A stretch of DNA of 36,980 nucleotides from Streptomycetaceae bacterium. GTDB taxonomy: Bacteria; Actinomycetota; Actinomycetes; Nanopelagicales; Nanopelagicaceae. Shown here in pieces: positions 1 to 9,032 of the stretch. Below the pieces are notes generated by a model, which was not told the origin of the DNA, made no database searches, and saw nothing but the letters and a program-made list of their open reading frames with translations. Each line of letters starts with the position of its first letter. The stretch's first letter is position 1. Position numbers and translations under genes: made by a program. The stretch covers positions 1 through 36,980 of the forward strand of contig QYPT01000125.1 in assembly GCA_007280125.1 (NCBI GenBank), read 5' to 3'.

Positions 1-13
1 CTTCAGTACTCAT
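1..13 (-). CDS. nuoG: NADH-quinone oxidoreductase subunit G, first codons only (partial)
   Basis: An ATG lies directly after the nuoF stop codon on the minus strand and reads Met-Ser-Thr-Glu before the window ends. In complex I operons the gene after nuoF is nuoG, the large iron-sulfur subunit of the NADH dehydrogenase module. The assignment rests on position only, since four residues carry no family signal. Confidence 0.6.
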
Positions 14-1321
14 TTATGCACCTGCCTTTGCTGATGCAAATAGTGTTGAAGCATGAGAATCAAAAGGGCATCCCTTGTGGGTGACGTGAGCGATGTACTC
101 ATCCCGGAAATACTTAATAGAAGATGTAATAGGACTCGTTGCTCCATCGCCTAGTGCGCAGAATGAACGTCCCATGATGTTGTCGCACAAATCAAGCAAC
201 TTATCTAGGTCGGCAGCTGTTCCTGTGCCACCTTCAAGGTCACGCAAGATTTGAACCAACCACCACGTGCCTTCACGACATGGTGTGCACTTTCCGCAGG
301 ACTCATGCTTGTAGAACTCAGTCCAACGTAGAACGGCGCGCACGACGCAGGTTGTTTCATCAAAAATCTGGAGTGCTTTTGTTCCGAGCATCGACCCTGC
401 AGCAGAAACACCTTCGTAATCCAGCGGAGTATCGAGGTGGTCTACGGTAAATAGCGGCGTAGAAGATCCACCGGGAGTCCAGAACTTGAGGCTATGTCCT
501 TCACGAACGCCACCAGCAAGTTCAAGAATCTCGCGCAAAGTAATTCCAAGAGGGGCCTCAAATTGACCAGGGTTTGTGACATGGCCCGAGAGGGAATAGA
601 GAGTCATTCCCTTGCTCTTTTCGGTACCCATTGCTGAGAACCATTCGGCACCATTAGCAATAATTGCTGGTACGGAAGCAATCGATTCAACATTATTTAC
701 AACGGTTGGTCGGGCATAAAGTCCGGCAATTGCTGGAAATGGTGGACGAAGTCTTGGCTGTCCACGGAATCCTTCGAGCGAATCTAGGAGTGCAGTTTCT
801 TCTCCGCAAATGTATGCGCCTGCCCCAACGTGTAAAACTATTTCTAGATCGTATCCACTTTTAAAAATATTCTTACCTATATGCCCAGCAGCATAAGCAT
901 CTTCAATTGCCTGTTGAAGGCGTCGAACAACGTGTGCAACTTCTCCACGAACATAAACAAATGCATACTTAGCGCGAATCGCGTATGAGGCAATGATCAT
1001 TCCTTCAATAAGTACATGTGGATTTGCCATCAACAACGGCATGTCCTTGCACGTACCTGGTTCGGATTCATCAGCGTTAACAACTAGGTAGTGGTCTTTG
1101 TTATCGCCTTGTGGAATAAAGCCCCACTTCATTCCCGTAGGAAAGCCTGCACCGCCACGACCGCGAAGACCAGAATCTTTCACTAGTTGAATAACTGCAT
1201 CGGGTTCCATTTTCAACGCTTTGGCTGCCGCTTTATATCCGCCATGGCGCTTGTATGCAGCAATAGTGAATGAATCTTTCTCATCCCAATGCGCAGATAG
1301 AACTGGAGTCAACTCTGTCAT
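14..1321 (-). CDS. nuoF: NADH-quinone oxidoreductase subunit F (51 kDa, NADH/FMN-binding)
   Basis: This is the complex I subunit that oxidises NADH and passes electrons through FMN to the N3 [4Fe-4S] cluster, at the cytoplasmic tip of the peripheral arm. The 435-residue length is normal for the family. Residues 54-63 carry the glycine-rich NADH-binding motif GRGGAGFPTG. The segment EETALLDSLEG and the following GQPRLRPPFP belong to the FMN/NADH fold. ESCGKCTPCREGT near residue 340 supplies three N3 cysteines, and GRSFCALGDGA supplies the fourth. The start ATG overlaps the nuoE stop (ATGA), indicating translational coupling. No cluster or nucleotide-binding residue appears to be missing. Confidence 0.98.
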   Translation of the reverse strand: MTELTPVLSAHWDEKDSFTIAAYKRHGGYKAAAKALKMEPDAVIQLVKDSGLRGRGGAGFPTGMKWGFIPQGDNKDHYLVVNADESEPGTCKDMPLLMANPHVLIEGMIIASYAIRAKYAFVYVRGEVAHVVRRLQQAIEDAYAAGHIGKNIFKSGYDLEIVLHVGAGAYICGEETALLDSLEGFRGQPRLRPPFPAIAGLYARPTVVNNVESIASVPAIIANGAEWFSAMGTEKSKGMTLYSLSGHVTNPGQFEAPLGITLREILELAGGVREGHSLKFWTPGGSSTPLFTVDHLDTPLDYEGVSAAGSMLGTKALQIFDETTCVVRAVLRWTEFYKHESCGKCTPCREGTWWLVQILRDLEGGTGTAADLDKLLDLCDNIMGRSFCALGDGATSPITSSIKYFRDEYIAHVTHKGCPFDSHASTLFASAKAGA

Positions 1322-1950
1322 TTCTTTGACCCCTTCTTGGAAAGTTTTAAACCAAGCAGTGTTGGTTCGCCAGCTTGAACACCTTCATTTGCGTGGCCGT
1401 CATTGAGTCCAGCAAGCAAGGCAGAATTTTGTTTCCACGTTGGGAGTGCATCTGGCCCACGTGTTGGCGCAATTGGCTTTCCTTTTCGCATTGAATCCAC
1501 GAGATCTTTAGCCGACTGCACTGTCTGGTTGTCGTAGAACTCCCAGTTCGCCATCACTACAGGTGCGTAATCACAAGCTGCATTGCATTCAATATGCTCT
1601 ATTGAAATCTTCCCGTCAGCTGTGACTCCATCATTTTCAAGCCCTAGGTGATCCTTAAGCCCAGCAAGAATTTCATCTCCACCCATAACCGCACACAAGG
1701 TATTAGTACAAACACCAACGTGGTACTCGCCAGTTGGTTTGCGCTTGTATTGAGTATAGAAAGTTGCAACCGCAGAAACTTCTGCTGTTGCAATGTTTAA
1801 TTTAAGAGCAATCTCTTCAATGCCATCGTTGGTTACATAACCTGCAAGTGACTGTACATAGTGAAGCAACGGCATGATGGCTGATCGCGGGCGTGGGTAG
1901 CGCGCAATCATTGTGTCCATCACGGAGAGTTCTTGCTTGGAATATGCCAT
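1318..1950 (-). CDS. nuoE: NADH-quinone oxidoreductase subunit E (24 kDa, [2Fe-2S])
   Basis: A thioredoxin-like ferredoxin subunit of complex I that holds the N1a [2Fe-2S] cluster beside NuoF. The cluster ligands are visible as C-x4-C in VCTNTLCA and C-x3-C in ECNAACDYAPV. The N-terminal helical region, with RYPRPRSAIMPLLHYVQ, is typical of the family. The protein has 210 residues and a basic tail ending in KKGSKK. Its ATG shares one base with the nuoD stop (TAATG), and its own stop overlaps the nuoF start by 4 nt, so it sits inside a tightly coupled operon. Confidence 0.97.
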   Translation of the reverse strand: MAYSKQELSVMDTMIARYPRPRSAIMPLLHYVQSLAGYVTNDGIEEIALKLNIATAEVSAVATFYTQYKRKPTGEYHVGVCTNTLCAVMGGDEILAGLKDHLGLENDGVTADGKISIEHIECNAACDYAPVVMANWEFYDNQTVQSAKDLVDSMRKGKPIAPTRGPDALPTWKQNSALLAGLNDGHANEGVQAGEPTLLGLKLSKKGSKK

Positions 1951-3290
1951 TAGCGATCAACACCACCCATCACAGGATCAATGGAAGCAACCGCTCCGAT
2001 GATGTCGGCAATTAAGCTGCCTTCACACATTGCCGCTGTTGCTTGCAGGTTGTTAAAGGATGGTTCACGAAAGTGAACGCGGTAAGGCTTTGTTCCGCCA
2101 TCAGAAACTAAGTGAACGCCCATTTCACCACGAGGAGACTCAACGGCGGAGTAAACCTGACCCGCAGGAACTCGGAAACCTTCAGTAACAAGTTTGAAGT
2201 GATGGATCAAGGATTCCATCGACGTTCCCATAATTTCGCGAATATGGTCGAGCGAATTTCCCAGACCATCTCCACCAAGTGCCAATTGAGCTGGCCATGC
2301 AATCTTCTTATCAGCAACCATTACTGGCGCGCCTTCAAGTTTTTCCAACTTGTCGATGCACTGTTCAATGATCCGAAGTGACTGCTCGAGTTCGTTCATG
2401 CGGATTAAGAAACGGCCATATACATCGCACGTGTCAGCCGTAACAACATCAAAGTTGTAATTCTCATAGCCACTGTATGGTTGAAGTTTGCGCAAATCCC
2501 ACGGCATGCCGGTGGAACGCAAAACTGGGCCTGTGATTCCTAGCGTTGTGCAACCAGCGAGATCTAAGTATCCGATGCCTTCGGTGCGCTTCATCCAGAT
2601 TGTGTTACCAATGAGCAATTTGTCATTGTCTTTGAAATCGCGGCGTAACTCCTTAACGGTTTCACGAAGCTTAGGAAGTGCTCCAGCAGGAAGGTCTTGA
2701 GCGACTCCACCTGGGCGCACATAAGCCAAATTCATACGTAATCCAGCGATAAGTTCGAAAACATCCAAAACTTTTTCGCGTTCGCGGAAGCAGAAGATCA
2801 TTGGCGAAAGAGCGCCGAGTTCGAGCGCTCCGGTACCTAGCGCAACCATGTGAGAGGAAATTCGATTGAACTCCATCATCATGACTCGAATAACGCTTGC
2901 GCGCTCTGGTACATCGTTAGTAATGCCAAGAAGTTTCTCTACACCTAAGCAATAAGCAGTTTCATTAAAGAGTGGGGCGAGGTAATCCATGCGAGTTACA
3001 AAAGTTACGCCTTGTGTCCAACTGCGGTACTCAGCATTCTTTTCAATACCCGTGTGGAGATAACCAACACCGCAACGCAATTCGGTAACTGTTTCGCCTT
3101 CAAGTTCAAGAACTAGACGAAGCACACCGTGAGTCGATGGATGCTGAGGTCCCATATTGACCACGACGCGTTCTTCTTTAGTTGCGCCGATTTCAGTAAC
3201 AAGTGAATCCCAATCGCCTCCTGTAACAGAGAAGACGGTGCCTTCCGTTGTTTCACGTGAAGATGCGTATGGATCGCTAAATGTAGTCAT
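1950..3290 (-). CDS. nuoD: NADH-quinone oxidoreductase subunit D (49 kDa)
   Basis: The 49-kDa subunit forms, with NuoB, the quinone-binding pocket of complex I. It descends from the [NiFe]-hydrogenase large subunit. The family signature [19 protein letters not shown] begins near residue 45, and the conserved tail DPVMGGVDR ends the protein. The length of 446 residues is normal for the bacterial family. The start overlaps the nuoC stop by 4 nt. There is no sign of damage or transfer, and codon use resembles its neighbours. Confidence 0.98.
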   Translation of the reverse strand: MTTFSDPYASSRETTEGTVFSVTGGDWDSLVTEIGATKEERVVVNMGPQHPSTHGVLRLVLELEGETVTELRCGVGYLHTGIEKNAEYRSWTQGVTFVTRMDYLAPLFNETAYCLGVEKLLGITNDVPERASVIRVMMMEFNRISSHMVALGTGALELGALSPMIFCFREREKVLDVFELIAGLRMNLAYVRPGGVAQDLPAGALPKLRETVKELRRDFKDNDKLLIGNTIWMKRTEGIGYLDLAGCTTLGITGPVLRSTGMPWDLRKLQPYSGYENYNFDVVTADTCDVYGRFLIRMNELEQSLRIIEQCIDKLEKLEGAPVMVADKKIAWPAQLALGGDGLGNSLDHIREIMGTSMESLIHHFKLVTEGFRVPAGQVYSAVESPRGEMGVHLVSDGGTKPYRVHFREPSFNNLQATAAMCEGSLIADIIGAVASIDPVMGGVDR

Positions 3291-3916
3291 CGGTAAGACC
3301 TGCGCTCGTTTGGTGGTGGCACAGTCGCGCCCTTGTATTCAACAGGGATTCCACCAAGTGGGTAATCCTTGCGTTGTGGATGTCCTCGCCAATCATCAGG
3401 CATCAAGATGCGAGTGAGGCCTGGATGTCCATCAAAAATAATTCCGAACATGTCGAAAGTTTCGCGTTCGTTCCAGTTGTTACCTGCCCATACTTCAACA
3501 AGTGAAGGCAGGTGCGGATCTGAATCCGGGATTGAAACTTCAATACGAATTCGACGGTTATGTGTCATTGAAAGCAATGGATAGACCGCATGAAGTTCGC
3601 GATTTACATCTGCCGGGTAATGAACTCCACTTACTCCGAGGCACATTTCAAATAGAAGTTTGTCGCGCAAAATCTTCGCCACTTCAACTAACTTTTCGCG
3701 TTTGACGTGAAGAGTTAACTCGCCGCGATCTACAACTACGCGTTCGATAGCGTCAGCGAAATCTGGATACGCACGCTCTAAATCATCAGCTACATCATCA
3801 AAATAGCCACCATACGGACGCTCGCTAGATCCAGTTGAGGCGGCAGAGCGGACAAGTCCACCGTAACCGGAAGTATCTCCGGAACCCTCGGCTCCGAACA
3901 TTCCGTGATCGCTCAT
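3287..3916 (-). CDS. nuoC: NADH-quinone oxidoreductase subunit C (30 kDa)
   Basis: The 30-kDa peripheral-arm subunit that packs against NuoD. The C-terminal signature [16 protein letters not shown] and the preceding [10 protein letters not shown] are diagnostic of the family. The protein has 209 residues as a stand-alone NuoC, not a NuoCD fusion. The first 35 or so residues are rich in Gly and Ser and look disordered. The start ATG overlaps the nuoB stop by 4 nt and the stop overlaps the nuoD start by 4 nt. Confidence 0.97.
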   Translation of the reverse strand: MSDHGMFGAEGSGDTSGYGGLVRSAASTGSSERPYGGYFDDVADDLERAYPDFADAIERVVVDRGELTLHVKREKLVEVAKILRDKLLFEMCLGVSGVHYPADVNRELHAVYPLLSMTHNRRIRIEVSIPDSDPHLPSLVEVWAGNNWNERETFDMFGIIFDGHPGLTRILMPDDWRGHPQRKDYPLGGIPVEYKGATVPPPNERRSYR

Positions 3917-4479
3917 GCGAGCAATCCCTTGAGTTGATGGGTTGGCTTTGCGGCCATTGCTGCTGCTTCAACTTCACGAATGATTCGTTCGCGGTTAGGG
4001 CCGAGCTTCTCGTTATTAATGTTTTCGTGAAGTTTCAAAATTGCATCCATCAACATTTCAGGACGCGGAGGGCATCCAGGCAAGTAAATATCAACGGGAA
4101 CTACGTGATCAACACCCTGCACGATTGCATAATTATTAAACATTCCACCAGATGATGCACAAGCACCCATTGCGATGACCCACTTTGGTGCTGCCATTTG
4201 ATCATAAATTTGACGAAGCACTGGTGCCATTTTGTTTGACACACGTCCGGCAACAATCATGAGATCTGCCTGACGTGGGGATGCGCGGAAAACTTCCATT
4301 CCAAATCGGGCTAAGTCATAACGACCTGCGCCTGCGGCCATCATCTCAATCGCGCAACATGCAAGGCCAAATGTTGCTGGCCACAAAGAATTCTTGCGCA
4401 TATAGCCAGCAAGTTTCTCAACACTTGTTAAAACTAATCCGCTAGGTAATTTTTCTTCTAGACCCACAATTAATCCCAT
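3913..4479 (-). CDS. nuoB: NADH-quinone oxidoreductase subunit B (PSST, N2 cluster)
   Basis: NuoB carries the terminal [4Fe-4S] cluster N2, which reduces menaquinone. The ligands are visible as the tandem cysteines in [10 protein letters not shown], the cysteine in MGACASSGG and the cysteine in [10 protein letters not shown] chose the ATG at 4479, giving 188 residues that begin [14 protein letters not shown], because this matches the usual N-terminus of the family. An upstream in-frame start at 4500 would add seven residues and overlap nuoA by 31 nt. With the 4479 start, the overlap with nuoA is 10 nt. Confidence 0.96.
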   Translation of the reverse strand: MGLIVGLEEKLPSGLVLTSVEKLAGYMRKNSLWPATFGLACCAIEMMAAGAGRYDLARFGMEVFRASPRQADLMIVAGRVSNKMAPVLRQIYDQMAAPKWVIAMGACASSGGMFNNYAIVQGVDHVVPVDIYLPGCPPRPEMLMDAILKLHENINNEKLGPNRERIIREVEAAAMAAKPTHQLKGLLA

Positions 4480-4841
4480 TCCAATCCGCCGCGGCGCCAT
4501 ACATATGCATAAGCAACAAACACTGTGGAAATGAAAATCCCCATCTCGACAAGTCCAAAAACGCCTAACTTGTCAAAAGTAACTGCCCATGGATAAAGAA
4601 AAACAATTTCGATATCAAAAATGATAAAGAGCATTGCAGTTAAGAAGTATTTAATTGGGAAACGTCCACCCTCTAATGCTTGTGGGCTCGGTTCAATTCC
4701 ACATTCGTATGCTTGCGCCTTCGCGCGGTTGTAACGCTTGGGTCCAGTGATGGCCGCGATGACAAGTGAGATAGCAGCAAACCCGAAACCAATGGCTCCA
4801 ATGACGAGAATCGGTACATAAGGATTAGGTGTGGAAGTCAT
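4470..4841 (-). CDS. nuoA: NADH-quinone oxidoreductase subunit A
   Basis: A small membrane subunit of complex I with 123 residues and three hydrophobic helices, at about residues 8-32, 63-85 and 90-113. The conserved [10 protein letters not shown] loop contains the cysteine near the quinone tunnel, and [12 protein letters not shown] marks the second helix. It is the first gene of the nuo operon. A TAGGAT hexamer lies 10 nt before its ATG, so the nuo transcript probably begins at or within a few bases of this codon. Read-through from menG, 43 nt upstream on the same strand, is also possible. Confidence 0.97.
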   Translation of the reverse strand: MTSTPNPYVPILVIGAIGFGFAAISLVIAAITGPKRYNRAKAQAYECGIEPSPQALEGGRFPIKYFLTAMLFIIFDIEIVFLYPWAVTFDKLGVFGLVEMGIFISTVFVAYAYVWRRGGLEWD

Positions 4842-4851
4842 GGTGAGCCAA

Positions 4852-4857
4852 ATCCTA
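4852..4857 (-). promoter_or_regulatory. Candidate -10 element for the nuo operon
   Basis: TAGGAT on the minus strand ends 10 nt before the nuoA ATG. No clear -35 element or Shine-Dalgarno sequence is seen. The spacing implies a transcript with a leader of only a few bases. This is inferred from the recurring pattern in this window. Confidence 0.5.
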
Positions 4858-4884
4858 GGGTTTCCAGCATCACATCAAATACCG

Positions 4885-5577
4885 CTAGGCCTTAATAGCC
4901 CTGTGAACTGCGACAACTCCGCCAGTGAGGTTCTTCCAACTGACCTGGGTCCATCCTGCATCGGTAATTCGCTTGGCGAGCGCGCCTTGATCTGGCCATG
5001 CTCTGATTGATTCGGCTAAATACACGTAGGCATCCGGGTTGCTAGAGGTCCGGCGGGCAATTACTGGCAGTAACCGCATGAGGTAATTGGTATAAATGGT
5101 ACGAAAGGGACGAAAGGTCGGAGATGAGAACTCAGCAACCACAAGAGCCCCGCCTGATTTGGTCACTCTGAGCGCCTCTCGCAGCGCCTTATCTATATCT
5201 GTGGTGTTACGAAGCCCGAATGAGATGGTGACAACGTCAAAGGTCGCCGATTCAAAGGGCAAATTGAGCGCATCGGCCTTAGTAAAGGGCAGATTCGGGT
5301 GTCGGAGGCGACCCGCTGCCAACATCCCTTCCGAGAAATCGGCGGGAATGACATCGGCTCCAGCTGCAGCTAGAGGTGCGCTGGAGGAGCCCGTTCCCGC
5401 GGCCAAATCAAGAATCTTCATTCCAGGGGCAGGGGCGATGATCGAGGTGGTGACTTTTCGCCACGCCTTCGTGCGACCTAGGCTCAAAAGGTCATTGAGT
5501 AGGTCATACCTCTTGGCCACGCCATCAAACATCGCGGCGACTTCATCTGGATCCTTATTGAGGTTGGCTCTGGACAT
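4885..5577 (-). CDS. menG: Demethylmenaquinone methyltransferase
   Basis: This enzyme methylates demethylmenaquinone with S-adenosylmethionine, the last step of menaquinone synthesis. The 230-residue protein has the UbiE/MenG N-terminus with [19 protein letters not shown], the SAM-binding glycine loop LDLAAGTGS at about residues 56-64, and the family motif [10 protein letters not shown] UbiE role in ubiquinone synthesis is unlikely because the window encodes menaquinone genes only. It lies upstream of nuoA on the same strand, linking quinone synthesis and the quinone-reducing complex, and is transcribed away from bioY. Confidence 0.95.
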   Translation of the reverse strand: MSRANLNKDPDEVAAMFDGVAKRYDLLNDLLSLGRTKAWRKVTTSIIAPAPGMKILDLAAGTGSSSAPLAAAGADVIPADFSEGMLAAGRLRHPNLPFTKADALNLPFESATFDVVTISFGLRNTTDIDKALREALRVTKSGGALVVAEFSSPTFRPFRTIYTNYLMRLLPVIARRTSSNPDAYVYLAESIRAWPDQGALAKRITDAGWTQVSWKNLTGGVVAVHRAIKA

Positions 5578-5593
5578 GCCGTTATTCTCGCGC

Positions 5594-5603
5594 AGAGTAG
5601 GCT
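5594..5603. promoter_or_regulatory. Overlapping divergent -10 elements for menG and bioY
   Basis: The plus strand reads TAGGCT at 5598-5603, 25 nt before the bioY ATG. The minus strand reads TACTCT at 5599-5594, 16 nt before the menG ATG. The two hexamers share the TA pair at 5598-5599. bioY therefore has a short leader with a purine-rich AAAGGGAG ribosome-binding site, while menG has a leader of perhaps 9 nt. Confidence 0.5.
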
Positions 5604-5628
5604 CACCTACAACTTAAAGGGAGAGTCC

Positions 5629-6222
5629 ATGGCAACCGTGTCACCGATGTCTATCTCGGCAATTTCGCTTCGTAGCGCTGTTCTTGGCCGCACTAGCGTC
5701 GCCACAAATGCACTTTTGGTCGCTGGCGGAGTTGTTGTGCTGGCGTTACTGGCCCAGGTTGCTCTTCCAATTCCAGGTTCTCCCGTTCCTGTTACAGGAC
5801 AAACACTTGGTGTCTTGCTTATCGGCACCAGCTATGGCGCCACTTTGGGCTTAACAACTTTTATTACCTACCTACTCGTTGGCTTGGCTGGAGTACCGGT
5901 TTTCGCAGGTGCGACCTTTGGTTTGGCTCGGCTCACTGGCGCCACGGGCGGATATCTCGTTGGAATGTTGATCGCATCATTCATTGTCGGTGCACTTGCA
6001 GGTCGCAAATGGGATCAACGTATAAGCAAAGCGCTCGCAACGATGTTGCTTGGCGATGTAATAATTTTCTCACTTGGTCTTTTTTGGTTACACGCATCAT
6101 TAGGTAAAAGTTGGACCTGGACGATTGCCGCAGGATTCACACCATTCATTATTGGTGAAGTTTTGAAGATCGCAATCGCCGGCACCTCGTTGCCCCTGGT
6201 CTGGCGATTTGTTCAAAAATAA
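5629..6222 (+). CDS. bioY: Biotin ECF transporter S component BioY
   Basis: BioY is the membrane substrate-binding component of biotin uptake. The 197-residue protein has about six hydrophobic helices and the family segments PIPGSPVPVTGQTLGVLL and FGLARLTGATGGYLVG. No EcfA or EcfT energy-coupling genes are in the window, so it would use shared modules encoded elsewhere or act alone. An AAAGGGAG ribosome-binding site precedes the ATG. Its stop lies 6 nt before the menF ATG, so the two are probably co-transcribed. No biotin biosynthesis gene is nearby, consistent with scavenging. Confidence 0.95.
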   Translation: MATVSPMSISAISLRSAVLGRTSVATNALLVAGGVVVLALLAQVALPIPGSPVPVTGQTLGVLLIGTSYGATLGLTTFITYLLVGLAGVPVFAGATFGLARLTGATGGYLVGMLIASFIVGALAGRKWDQRISKALATMLLGDVIIFSLGLFWLHASLGKSWTWTIAAGFTPFIIGEVLKIAIAGTSLPLVWRFVQK

Positions 6223-6228
6223 AACATC

Positions 6229-7458
6229 ATGATGGCGCAATTAACACCTGTTACTACTACACGCCTTGGCGAGCATCTACCTTTACTTGATCTCTTACCT
6301 GATGCCAACCCGTTGTCATGGGTACGTCGCGGTGAAGGTTTAGTTGGCTGGGGTATTCATGCCACAACAACAGTTCGCGGTAAAAATCGTTTCCGCGATG
6401 CCAGAGACTGGTGGCACCAAGAGCTAGAAAAATTATCAATAACTGATTCGGTACACGGAACAAGCACTGGGCCAATTCTTTTTACTTCATTTTCATTTTC
6501 GGAGAATGAAGATTCCGTTCTCGTAATTCCCGAAGTAATTGTCGGCATGCAGGGTGGAAAATCTTGGATAACGTGGATCGGCGAAAACGCACCTCCTTTG
6601 CTTCTTGAAGAAGCGCCCGTGCTTGAAGATTTAAGTTACACATGGGGAGATGGAAGTTTGCCCCCGTATAAATGGCAAGAACAAGTAGAAAGAGCCATCG
6701 GATTAATTCATAGTGAGAAAGTCGAAAAAATCGTCTTGGCTAGAGATATCAATGCAATAACTAATAGAACTATTGATGTCCGCCCAATTCTGCGCAACCT
6801 GGCAAGGGAATATCCCTCCACTTGGAGCTTTGCAATAGCTGGCCTCGTTGGAGCAACACCAGAATTGTTGCTTCGTCTCAATCACGGAATGGTTACATCT
6901 CGAGTCCTGGCCGGAACAATCAGCAGGACGGGAGATGACGAGAAAGACTTGGCGTTATCGGCATCTTTGGCTCGCTCATCTAAAGATCTTGAAGAACATC
7001 ACTTTGCCGTTAAGTCTGTTGCAGATTCTCTGGCGCATTTTTGTTCATCAACAAATGTTCCCGATGCTCCATATGTCTTGCACTTAGCTAACCTCATGCA
7101 CCTAGCAACCGACGTGACAGGTGCAATTTCAGAATCGCGTGCTCACGTTGACACCTTTGCTATCTTAGAAAAATTACATCCCTCGGCAGCTGTTTGTGGA
7201 ACTCCAACTGATGTTGCAGCCGGCATCATTGCTGACCTTGAAGGAATGTCACGAGGCAGATATGCAGGGCCTGTTGGTTGGATTGATGCACGTGGTGACG
7301 GAGAACTCGGAATCGCTCTCAGGTGTGGCCAGATTTCGGGAGAAACAATAAGACTCTTTGCCGGATGCGGAATCGTTGCTGGTTCAATTCCAGAACGCGA
7401 ACTTCATGAGAGTCAAGTTAAATTTTCTGCAATGAAGAGCGCGTTACAAAACGGTTAG
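6229..7458 (+). CDS. menF: Isochorismate synthase (menaquinone type)
   Basis: Converts chorismate to isochorismate, the entry step to menaquinone. The 409-residue protein belongs to the chorismate-binding family: EKIVLARD in mid-protein, LHPSAAVCGTP, and the C-terminal block GRYAGPVGWIDARGDGE are characteristic. A siderophore-type EntC/DhbC role cannot be excluded by sequence alone, but the neighbours menD, menC, menB, menE and menA make the menaquinone role most likely. Two consecutive ATG codons (6229 and 6232) could start it, and no strong ribosome-binding site decides between them. The stop overlaps the convergent menD stop. Confidence 0.93.
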   Translation: MMAQLTPVTTTRLGEHLPLLDLLPDANPLSWVRRGEGLVGWGIHATTTVRGKNRFRDARDWWHQELEKLSITDSVHGTSTGPILFTSFSFSENEDSVLVIPEVIVGMQGGKSWITWIGENAPPLLLEEAPVLEDLSYTWGDGSLPPYKWQEQVERAIGLIHSEKVEKIVLARDINAITNRTIDVRPILRNLAREYPSTWSFAIAGLVGATPELLLRLNHGMVTSRVLAGTISRTGDDEKDLALSASLARSSKDLEEHHFAVKSVADSLAHFCSSTNVPDAPYVLHLANLMHLATDVTGAISESRAHVDTFAILEKLHPSAAVCGTPTDVAAGIIADLEGMSRGRYAGPVGWIDARGDGELGIALRCGQISGETIRLFAGCGIVAGSIPERELHESQVKFSAMKSALQNG

Positions 7459-9032
7459 AGCTTTTCAACTGCCTGATAGAAATCTCTAAGAATCTGCGCA
7501 TTGATCTCACGCGATGGGACATTTGCCACCACGACTGATACGCCCTTAACTGGCGCAGATATCTTTTCACGCAACTCATCGATGCTTTCAACTGTAAATG
7601 AGGCAACACCCATTGCCTGAGCAATCTTCGCTGGATCTTTGCTATGAGGAGTACCAAAAATAGTTTCGAACCCTTCAACTGAATTCTGTGGAAGCGTCGA
7701 AAATATTCCACCGCCATCATTGTTAATCACGAGCAAACGCAAATTAATCTTCTCGGTACTAACGAGGGCGCCCATGTCGTGGAGGAACGAGAGGTCTCCA
7801 ACTATTGCAAATGATGTCTCGTACTGAGAGGCAATTCCCAATGCCGTGGAAATATTCCCATCTATCCCCGCCAATCCCCGGTTTGCGAATGTATTTAACC
7901 CCCTGCGGGCAGAGGCAAAGCCCTCAATGTCTCGGATGGGCCGAGACGAGGAAATGAATAGAGCCGCCGAATCAGGTATCAGTGCCGAAACTTCCCTCGC
8001 AATATTCTCCTCGCACCATTGCGGAAGTGTTGAGAATAATTTATTGGTAGCGACCGAATACGTTGTCCAATGCTTTGCCCATTCACTGTCTACTGCCGCA
8101 CTCTTAATTAAATGTGGAATAGCAGCGAATAACTGATCGGCCGAACGTTTCACATCAACTGAAGAAATTCGAGAGTCGATAACTATTTCTCGACCAGAGG
8201 ATTTAATAAGTGCATTGACCGATCGAGATAATGTCGTTCGTCCAATGACAATTACTGTTTCTGGCTTGAGTTGAGTCCGAATAACTTGAGAGGTTAAGAA
8301 AAGACTGGCATGAGCAATTGATTCAGGAAATGAAAGTGGATCTTCTGCAATTACCGGCCAACCAATTTCCCGAGCAAACGCTGAAATATCTGCGCAATCA
8401 AAAGTGCCCCGATCATGACCTACGACTATCAATCCGCGAGATTCTGTAATCTCTAGTTCTTCATGCCCGCGCGGTTTGCCTGCTTTATATGACCCCGAAG
8501 TTACACCTTTTAGCCAATCACTCTCATCATCAGGAAGTAGAGGCTCATCAAACTGCACATTGAGGTGTACTGGCCCATAGGTCAATGTGGAGAAAACATC
8601 CGTGAAATCGAAATCAATCTCGGAAACATCACACGCTAAAGAAACTGCTTGACCGAATATTCCTGCTTGCATCGTCGTCTGATTAGCACCAGTTTGTCGC
8701 AAGCGAGCGGGGCGATCAGCGGTCATAACCAATAAAGGCACCTGCGAATGGTGGGCCTCCAGGACTGCAGGCAAATAATTGGCGACAGCGGTGCCACTTG
8801 TACATAGGAGGGCTACCGGTTTGCCTGATGCCTTCGCGATTCCGAGCGCAAAAAAACCGGCGCTTCTTTCATCAATCCGTACATGTAAATTAATTAATCC
8901 CTGAGTTTGAGCAACATATAACGATATAGATAGGGGTGCATTTCGCGATCCTGGTGAAATGACAACATCAGCAATACCGCTAGTGATTATTTGCTTAGTA
9001 ATGTTGCGAGCAAGCGCTGTTGATGTATTCAC
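7455..9032 (-). CDS. menD: 2-succinyl-5-enolpyruvyl-6-hydroxy-3-cyclohexene-1-carboxylate synthase (SEPHCHC synthase)
   Basis: A thiamine-diphosphate enzyme that adds 2-oxoglutarate to isochorismate. Visible motifs are VVISPGSRNAPLS, LLCTSGTAVANYLPAV, MTADRPARL and the ThDP/Mg segment VGDLSFLHDMGAL. I chose the GTG at 9032, giving 525 residues beginning VNTSTALARN, because it matches the usual MenD N-terminus and forms a GTGA overlap with the menC stop. Longer in-frame starts at 9080 or 9059 would run back into menC. It converges on menF with a 4-nt overlap. Confidence 0.95.
   Translation of the reverse strand: MNTSTALARNITKQIITSGIADVVISPGSRNAPLSISLYVAQTQGLINLHVRIDERSAGFFALGIAKASGKPVALLCTSGTAVANYLPAVLEAHHSQVPLLVMTADRPARLRQTGANQTTMQAGIFGQAVSLACDVSEIDFDFTDVFSTLTYGPVHLNVQFDEPLLPDDESDWLKGVTSGSYKAGKPRGHEELEITESRGLIVVGHDRGTFDCADISAFAREIGWPVIAEDPLSFPESIAHASLFLTSQVIRTQLKPETVIVIGRTTLSRSVNALIKSSGREIVIDSRISSVDVKRSADQLFAAIPHLIKSAAVDSEWAKHWTTYSVATNKLFSTLPQWCEENIAREVSALIPDSAALFISSSRPIRDIEGFASARRGLNTFANRGLAGIDGNISTALGIASQYETSFAIVGDLSFLHDMGALVSTEKINLRLLVINNDGGGIFSTLPQNSVEGFETIFGTPHSKDPAKIAQAMGVASFTVESIDELREKISAPVKGVSVVVANVPSREINAQILRDFYQAVEKL

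Noticed and set aside
5096-5617. A 173-codon open frame on the plus strand
   Set aside because: It is antisense to the intact menG gene and rich in Arg, Ser and Ala, typical of a shadow frame.
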